From assembly GCF_910592395.1 (NCBI RefSeq), contig NC_088311.1, forward strand, positions 374,501 through 438,500: a DNA stretch of 64,000 nucleotides, given 5' to 3'. Below, one piece after another: positions 57,678-64,000 of this stretch; the first letter of the stretch is position 1; the number at the start of each line of letters is the position of its first letter. A program made the position numbers and the translations under genes. The notes under the pieces were generated by a model. The model was not told the DNA's origin. It saw nothing but the letters and a program-made list of their open reading frames with translations, and ran no database searches. Source of the stretch: Lineus longissimus. Taxonomy: Eukaryota; Nemertea; Pilidiophora; Heteronemertea; Lineidae.

Positions 57678-59255
57678 CTAATGTTTACAGAAAAATATTC
57701 GTCTTAGGATAAAGACTGTCTCTCTTCGATACTTGGCACCTCCTCCAACACAATACAGAAAGAAGTTAATGGCGTAGTTAAACGACCAAAGAATACTGGC
57801 GGACAACGCGCCCATCATAAACTGCTTTCTTGAGGAGACCCGGCTCATGTTGTACAGCTTTGAAATTGACGGGATCTTCGTGCCGAGAGTGTACCAGCGG
57901 TATGGGACAGACAGGATGATATACGCCAAACTAATAAATATCAACATCCGAGTGAGGTATACGGTCTCCCGTCCTCGCTTTTCGTTGTCCCCATATTCCA
58001 TTTTGCTGCGTTCTTGAGACGCGTGGTGTATTGTCACAATGATGAAGACATTGCTGGTGGATATGATGACAAATGGTAGGATTGTCCCCGCAAGCATCTG
58101 AAACCACGAGGAGAACACCTCCAGGGCTGGGTGGCCAGGTGAGGTGATGATAGTTAGATAATACCCTGAAATATAAACAAATCTGGTTGAGAAATCTTAA
58201 TGGCGGGGTTATGGTGATTGGGACGGTCCTGTCTCAGCTAAGAACGTGTTCCCGCCAACTCGTTCTGTCGCTACGACTGACCTGACGACCACATTAAAGG
58301 CATGTTGTCACCACCGTGTCGCTGGCCGAAATCGCGACTGTGGATTGTGACAACGACTGCCTTCAAAGAAGACTCATTTAGTCAGTTTACCTAGTTGAGG
58401 GTCCCAAAAGTACTGAACCACGTAGAACAAGTGTATGTTGATAGCAAGGACGGATAAAGAGGCCACGATGACCGCCACCTTGGCCCTTGCAGCAGTACAT
58501 AGAGTGGTTGCTTTCATCGGGAACCGGACAGCCAGGAGTCGGTCGAGAGACATGGCAGAGAGGAAGATGCTGGAGAGTGTCCCACTGCTGAATGCCACGT
58601 AAACGTTAATTCTGGAAAGAGAATAGAAATGCTGCAACCCTTGAGTGATAGAAATGCTGGTCCTTAGAGGAAGTGTTTCGTATGCCGGACAGATACGCGG
58701 GACGAAATGTTCTGCACTTGTCGGACAATCCAAATATTCCGATGATAAGCACTAAGATGCAGATATAAGCTGACCCACACCAAGAAAAGGGTTACTCCCC
58801 TGATTGCCAGCGGATGACCCGGCCACGCAGATTCCCTCGAAAATGCTAGTTGTGCATTATGCATATATCGGGGACCTTACTTGGTCGTGATTATGATTAT
58901 AGAATGACATGGGCCCTATAGTGCCTTCTCTTCCATACATATTCTCTTCTTATACGGAACATCTTTACCTGGTCAATAATGTCACGTGATTCAACATCAT
59001 TCCTTCGTCGAATAGCTTCTGGCAGACAACGAAGCAAACGGCTTCGAGGAGATACACGGAATCAGCCACACCCATGGCTATGATGTACACAGACGGGGAG
59101 AGCCTATTCTGGCTCCGACTGGCCACGGCGATCGCCAGGGGATTCCCCATAAGACCGAGGATGGAGGGGCCGAGGATGCCGTAGAGGACTTTTAGGATAT
59201 CACTGTCCAAAGGGACGACAGGGCTCGTTGTGGCGACTGGGTCTGGCTCCTCCAT
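57678..59255 (-). CDS. Class A (rhodopsin-type) GPCR, orphan, neuropeptide-receptor-like
   Basis: Three minus-strand exons, 59255-58969, 58611-58391 and 58165-57678 (stop), give 331 residues. TM1 contains GLMGNPLAIAVA (N1.50), TM2 VYIIAMGVADSVYLL (D2.50 in ADS), TM3 ends SLDRLLAVRFP (DRL instead of DRY), and TM4 is VAVIVASLSVLAINI. TM5 is GTILPFVIISTSNVFII with the conserved Pro, TM6 MLIFISLAYIILSVPYRWY lacks CWxP, and TM7 is SFNYAINFFLYCV in place of NPxxY. The N-terminus (MEEPDPVATTSPVV) is short without a signal peptide. Such features occur in invertebrate peptide receptors related to FMRFamide/proctolin types. The ligand is unknown. Cys3.25 and the ECL2 cysteine are both missing. Confidence 0.8.
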
Positions 59256-60133
59256 CTTGTGTTGTCCTGACGGTATTGAGACACACTCATGATCAGATGA
59301 ATCACTTCATGGCCATCTGTATTGTCGAATCGAGGTAAAATAAAAAGGATGCGGGAGAAACTGGTTCCTGAATCAACTTTCAGATCCCTTTATTAACTAC
59401 TCTCTTATCGAAACAGATCTCAAAGCCGTCGTTTTCCTTTTCAAGTTCACTGGCCGCAACTCGTCGCGCTAACCGCGTTGGTGTTCACAAGATGTACTAC
59501 TGTTGTGTACAGATCTCGCGTATAGCTGTGTATTAAGTTTGTTCTGAACTCGCCCGTATCCAATTATAACAAGATAAATTTAGCTTGAGTTACAAGTCCA
59601 TATTTAGTATGTACGAGAATCACAAATATATGCAATGATACTATGTGATGAACATACACAGTCTCCAATATTCGTGGTGGTCCGATTTCTACTATGAGCT
59701 AATGTTCATCACACCTCCAGTGTGGGTAAATCACTGGATTTTCATTATGCAGTTGATTCCTCCAAAGACAGCCCCGAGGCTTATATCACAATCAGTCGAG
59801 GGTGCAATCATCTGATCCGGTCGCGACGGCTCCTTGTCGATTCTACAGTATTCAACAATTACTGTCGCAGTCAGTTCGTATCTGTCCTCAGCTTGAAGGA
59901 CGGAACGAGAGACTGTTTTTCTTAACGGTTTAGCCTGCGGCACTTCTGCTTTACACTCTTCACTATACGTTGGGCGGGCTGTAATCACTGCCTCTATACT
60001 TGATTGGCGTTTTTAAAATCGCTCTGACATAATGACCCAAAGCTCGATCATGATGCTTGGCAGGTTGCCACTGTTGAGGACAGTTCTGGGCGGGATATTG
60101 CGATAACGGCATTCCCATTGATAAGCCACCCGA
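59256..60133. other. Divergent spacer between GPCR and MIOX
   Basis: About 0.9 kb with no supportable ORF. It should carry the GPCR promoter (minus) and MIOX upstream control (plus). Confidence 0.55.
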
Positions 60134-60139
60134 TATAAA
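60134..60139 (+). promoter_or_regulatory. Candidate TATA box of MIOX
   Basis: TATAAA in CCGATATAAAGCTG, 75 nt upstream of the MIOX ATG, leaving room for a 5' UTR of about 45 nt. Confidence 0.5.
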
Positions 60140-60214
60140 GCTGACATTAAGGATCGACAAACAAATCGAACCCGATCGCGATCTCGCTGGAAAAAGGAAG
60201 AAGCAGACGACAGA

Positions 60215-63200
60215 ATGGCAACCGTTCAGGTTTCGGCACAGGTTTGTTTTCATTGGGTTGTCGATTTGTTTTTCAAACGATTTTGTGCCACACGTTAGGC
60301 CTACCTGCCTTTCCGACATTTTTTTGGTCCAAACCCCCTTTTAAGTTGATTAACAGGATTTGCGTTTATTTTCAAAACTCATCCCACGACAAGCAAACTC
60401 CCAGCCAGACCAGAGGTAACCTTTCATGGCCCCTTGAAACATTATTTACTCAATTCCACCAAATAAATGGCACAGCATGCAAATGATGTCTGGGAAAAAG
60501 TGTCACAGTAGTATTTCACTTGGAATGGCCCGTTCCTGGTTATGCTTTGTCCGATTCTGGCAGAGTTAGTATTTTTCGGTGTTGGTTTTTTAAGTTTCAG
60601 AGGACATAACACTTTGTTGAAATGTCGAGATGCAGTCAGCCTGGTGCGTGGGGCGCGTGTTTGTCAGGCTTATGCAGGATATTGGTATATCAGGAGGTTT
60701 CGCAAAGCCCTCGGTCCCAAACCCTAACTAGAATATCCCATCGTTCCACACTGTAATCAGGATGCCGAGCAATCAATGACAATGACTAGGGGATAGGCGT
60801 CACGTTAGTGGCTTCGCAAAAACTCTCTATTTTCACCGTCGTTCACCATCGTTCACCATGACCTTATAAACGCAAATGAAAGTTTGAACTATTTGATATC
60901 ACCCGAACCTCTTGAACCTCTGGTTTTATCAGGCCTACACTTATCAAAATCCGCTCGTGATTGTTGTGATGGCCCCGATTCCTGAAAGATCTGATTTGGG
61001 GTTAGTGATGAGGTAAATATCAATCAACTTAAAGACTGAGCAAGTGTCGTTTTCCTGACCATCGACACAAGTCAGTTTTATCCCCTTTTCCGTACATGTC
61101 CACTTCTTGTTACTCAGCTCGAACACCAGATGAGCTTGCAGCGCATTCGTGGTTAAATTGAAGTTCATTAACAAAACAATCATTGAGTTGTCAGGTACTC
61201 GGCTTGAGTCGAATTAAACTAAAACTATCCTATTCTTACAGCCCAAGATCACATTACCAGAACCAGGAGCTCTACCAAAAACGGACAGGAATGTTGACGA
61301 TTTTAGGAACTTTAAGGTAGGATGCCAAGAACTAGTGACAGAATTGAAAGGGTGAAAGTGCAATATTAAAAAAATGAGCTGCTGACAGGAACAGATGGTG
61401 TCACTTGATCATATGAGAATCATGTATTAATGGTTCATTTCCTTGGTATTCTGAGCCCTTGAAATACACTAAAAGTAATGTACAGTTCTTCTCCTTGCTT
61501 AGGATTCGACCTACCAAGAGCGCGTGGAGAGGACGTACAGGCTGATGCACACAAACCAGACAGTCGACTTCGTCAAGAACAGGGTAAGATTCCAAGCATT
61601 CTATTTCAATCCATGAAAATGGTTGACATCTTTGTCCTATGACATATTCGGAAATCTATCCAGAAAAAATAATGAACAGCTAATCTACTCTCTTGACCAA
61701 TAGCAAGGCTGTTGTCATTTAAGTTCCTTTGAATTGGACAATGCAGACCTATATCATATTACATGTGTGCGATTTTGATTGTGCGGGTAAATATGATCAG
61801 CCCCACTCGAGTGTAGGGAAGGCCATTATGGCACAATCTTCTGTCTGTTGCAGCTTGCGTTCTGGAAGACCTTCCACCATGACGAAAAAACCATAATGGA
61901 AGCTTGCGATCTCCTCAATGAGTTAGTTGACGAAACGGACCCTGATGTAAGAGTAGCCATCTTAATTAGCTAATATAAGTGTGCCAGAACCCTGGTGCCA
62001 AGATTGAGGCTGAATAGGCGCCACCCCGCTGGACAAGTACGTATTGGAAGACAAGGGTCTGATCACCATCCGCCACCATCCGGGTCTTCACCCGTAATCG
62101 TTGTCCGCGCGATTAACCGTTGACGTTTTGGACACGTGGTGGTACCAGGGATCCAGACTTCATCCTTCAATAATGTTCGCAAGCGACCCGCTTGTGTTTA
62201 ACGATTACGTAACGTTGTTTTTGCCAGAAGTGAAACCGCCGAGTCAAAAAGAAACAAAGGGCATATTCTGACCCAATTTCTATCTCTCCTCTGATTGACA
62301 AACAATCGCAAATAAAGTTGGCAAAACATAGTCCTCGGTTTTGTCAGGTCACTTGCACTCAAAAGTAGGTAGCTGTCAATCAAATCAATTAAGCTTTTGT
62401 GATGTCATCATGAGGTTATCTGACGATGTTCAAGGACAACTTCAAAACTGATTATTTTTTTTAGTTTCTGGTGCAAGCACCTGCAGTGGGACCGTCCTGC
62501 AGCTTAACTTCGCTAAAGACAAAATTACTCCAATGCAGACGTTGATTTCAGCTTGGTGTTCCCAATGCCATCCACGCCTTCCAAACCGCCGAGAAGATCC
62601 GCGAGGCTCATCCAGACGAGGACTGGTTTCATCTGACTGGATTCATTCATGACATTGGCAAGGTCATGGCCATGTGGGGCGAGGAACAGGTAAACACTTT
62701 TTTGACTCATTCCAAATGGTCTTAATGTTTATCGAAACAATGTTTACCGAATGTCCTCTCCGAGCTAGTCCAGGGCCACCCTGAGCTTCGGGGCCTTTCA
62801 CTCGGTATGCGAGATTGGTCCAGGGAAGACCAGCTCAGGAAGTTGAGAGGCTTGCCCGATTCCTATGTGTGCTGCTACGGCAGGTTAGAAAAATATCTCG
62901 TCCACACGCTGAAGGACGTCCGCCATCGACAATCGTGTATGCTGCTACCTTTGTTCCTTCCATCTCTTCCAGTGGGCCACCTGTGGCGATACGTACCCAG
63001 TTGGCTGCCGACCATCAGACCAAGTGGCATTTGGCTTAGAGAGCTTTAAAGACAACCCAGACATGAAGCATGATGTCTTTAGGTGAGTACCGGCACGGAA
63101 GAATCAATCATCAGATTCTGTATATGTATTCACACTGGTGATGAACCAAGTTCTGCATGAATCCTTTATTCAGGGATTTTCGAAAGCAGAATTTAGTGTC

Positions 63201-64000
63201 AGACGGTGTTATGCATGTGCTAGGATGGGTCACCACACTGCATATTGTCTAGTCGTCGCATCAACCTTCGGCCCAGGAAGACAATGGTCACGGGTTATTT
63301 GACCAAGGCTCATGTGAAATCCAGTCACAAGAGAGTTTGAAGCGACTGACCTCCTGGAAAATCCGGTGCCAGACCTATCAGTTTAATGAATTCGTTCTTT
63401 CCCCCAAACTGACATCTTACAACATGACCTACCGAATATTCTCCAAAACAAGACCTTGGCGCTTCTCTGCAGAAAATCTAAATGACCTATGATTTCGTTT
63501 ACATTCTTCAACATAGCACAGTCATCCTCCGAATTCGCTATGATTTCAGCACAAAAATGGGGATGTATAAAGAAAACTGTGGACTGGAAAATGTTCTCAT
63601 GTCGTGGGGTCATGATGAATACTTTTACCATGTGTTGAAGAACTCTCCAAGCTGCAGTCTTCCTGAGGAGGCATTCTACATGATCCGGTTCCACTCCTTC
63701 TACCCCTGGCACACGGGTGGAGACTATGACTACCTCGTGAATGACAAAGACAGGAAGATGTTACCGTGGATCAGGGAATTCAAGTAAGTAACCATTGAAA
63801 CACATTGGCATTTGCTCCAGGTTTGTAACTGGAGAGTCGAACCAAACATTTTAAAGTCAGTCTACATGCGGCCACGACTTGCACGAGAACTTGTCAGAGT
63901 TTCCATCATTTGAATCCGTCATGATTTCATTGTCCATTTTCAGCAAATTCGACCTCTACTCCAAATCCGAGACTCTTCCGGACATGGACGCACTCCGCCC
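60215..64000 (+). CDS. MIOX: Myo-inositol oxygenase (MIOX), 3' end outside the window
   Basis: Exons 60215-60241 (ATG), 61242-61316, 61503-61583, 61854-61946, 62552-62689, 62973-63082, 63550-63783 and 63944-64000, cut by the window edge; about 271 residues seen of the usual 285 or so. MIOX is a cytosolic non-haem di-iron enzyme that cleaves myo-inositol with O2 to D-glucuronate. All metal ligands are present: His in AIHAFQT, His-Asp in FIHDIGK, His in SWGHDEYFY, His in RFHSFYPWHT, and Asp in NKFDLYSK. Other family blocks are MHTNQTVDFV, GDTYPVGCRPS and LPEEAFYMIRFHS. Introns 1 (about 1 kb), 4 (about 600 nt) and 6 (about 470 nt) hold nothing I can assign. No disruption is seen, so the gene looks functional. 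Confidence 0.95.

Noticed and set aside
58664-58864. Minus-strand ORF in GPCR intron 1
   Set aside because: No TM3-like segment or Cys that would repair the receptor, and the exon 58969 to 58611 junction is already in phase.

Overview
The window is nuclear DNA of an intron-rich metazoan. All genes are split, with clean GT/AG junctions and phase-consistent exons, and small tandem repeats, MITE-like palindromes and one intact LTR retrotransposon are common. The gene set (LRRC40, SLC17A9/VNUT-like transporter, ROC-COR-TIR protein, ZYG11B, a lectin receptor, a rhodopsin-type GPCR, MIOX) fits a marine invertebrate bilaterian. A mollusc or other lophotrochozoan is my best guess, but amphioxus-like lineages cannot be excluded from sequence alone.

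Layout: 1-4530 holds the 3' part of an LRRC40 gene (+). 5092-6195 carries two MITE-like elements. 6707-11128 is an SLC17A9-like vesicular nucleotide transporter (-) with a pair of 97-nt exons that look mutually exclusive. 12923-43339 is one very large gene (+, 46 exons, 2906 codons) for a tandem ROCO protein: AMN1-like LRR, degenerate ROC, COR, Cys-rich and novel middle region, second LRR, intact ROC, COR, two TIR domains, and a tail ending in a CAAX box. Intron 2 of this gene holds a 9.05-kb Ty3/gypsy-type retrotransposon (13445-22495) with two 500-bp LTRs that match on reading and a CTAG target duplication. 44206-45300 is repeat-rich spacer. 46457-51776 is ZYG11B (-), a Cullin-2 ubiquitin ligase substrate receptor. 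53332-57319 is a single-pass receptor (-) whose C-type lectin domain is split by a trefoil exon and whose tail carries many tyrosine motifs. 57678-59255 is a class A GPCR (-). 60215 to the window end is myo-inositol oxygenase (+, last residues missing).

The genes are not an operon and share no obvious pathway. The central object is the tandem ROC-COR/TIR protein. A pseudo-GTPase module is followed by a GTPase module with all motifs, a degenerate TIR is followed by a TIR with the Cys-x-x-Glu signature of NAD-cleaving members, and a prenylation signal suggests membrane anchoring. Together these look like a membrane-tethered innate-immune or cell-death signalling machine. Exon boundaries were read by eye from splice consensus, reading phase and homology; none was checked by RNA data or database search.
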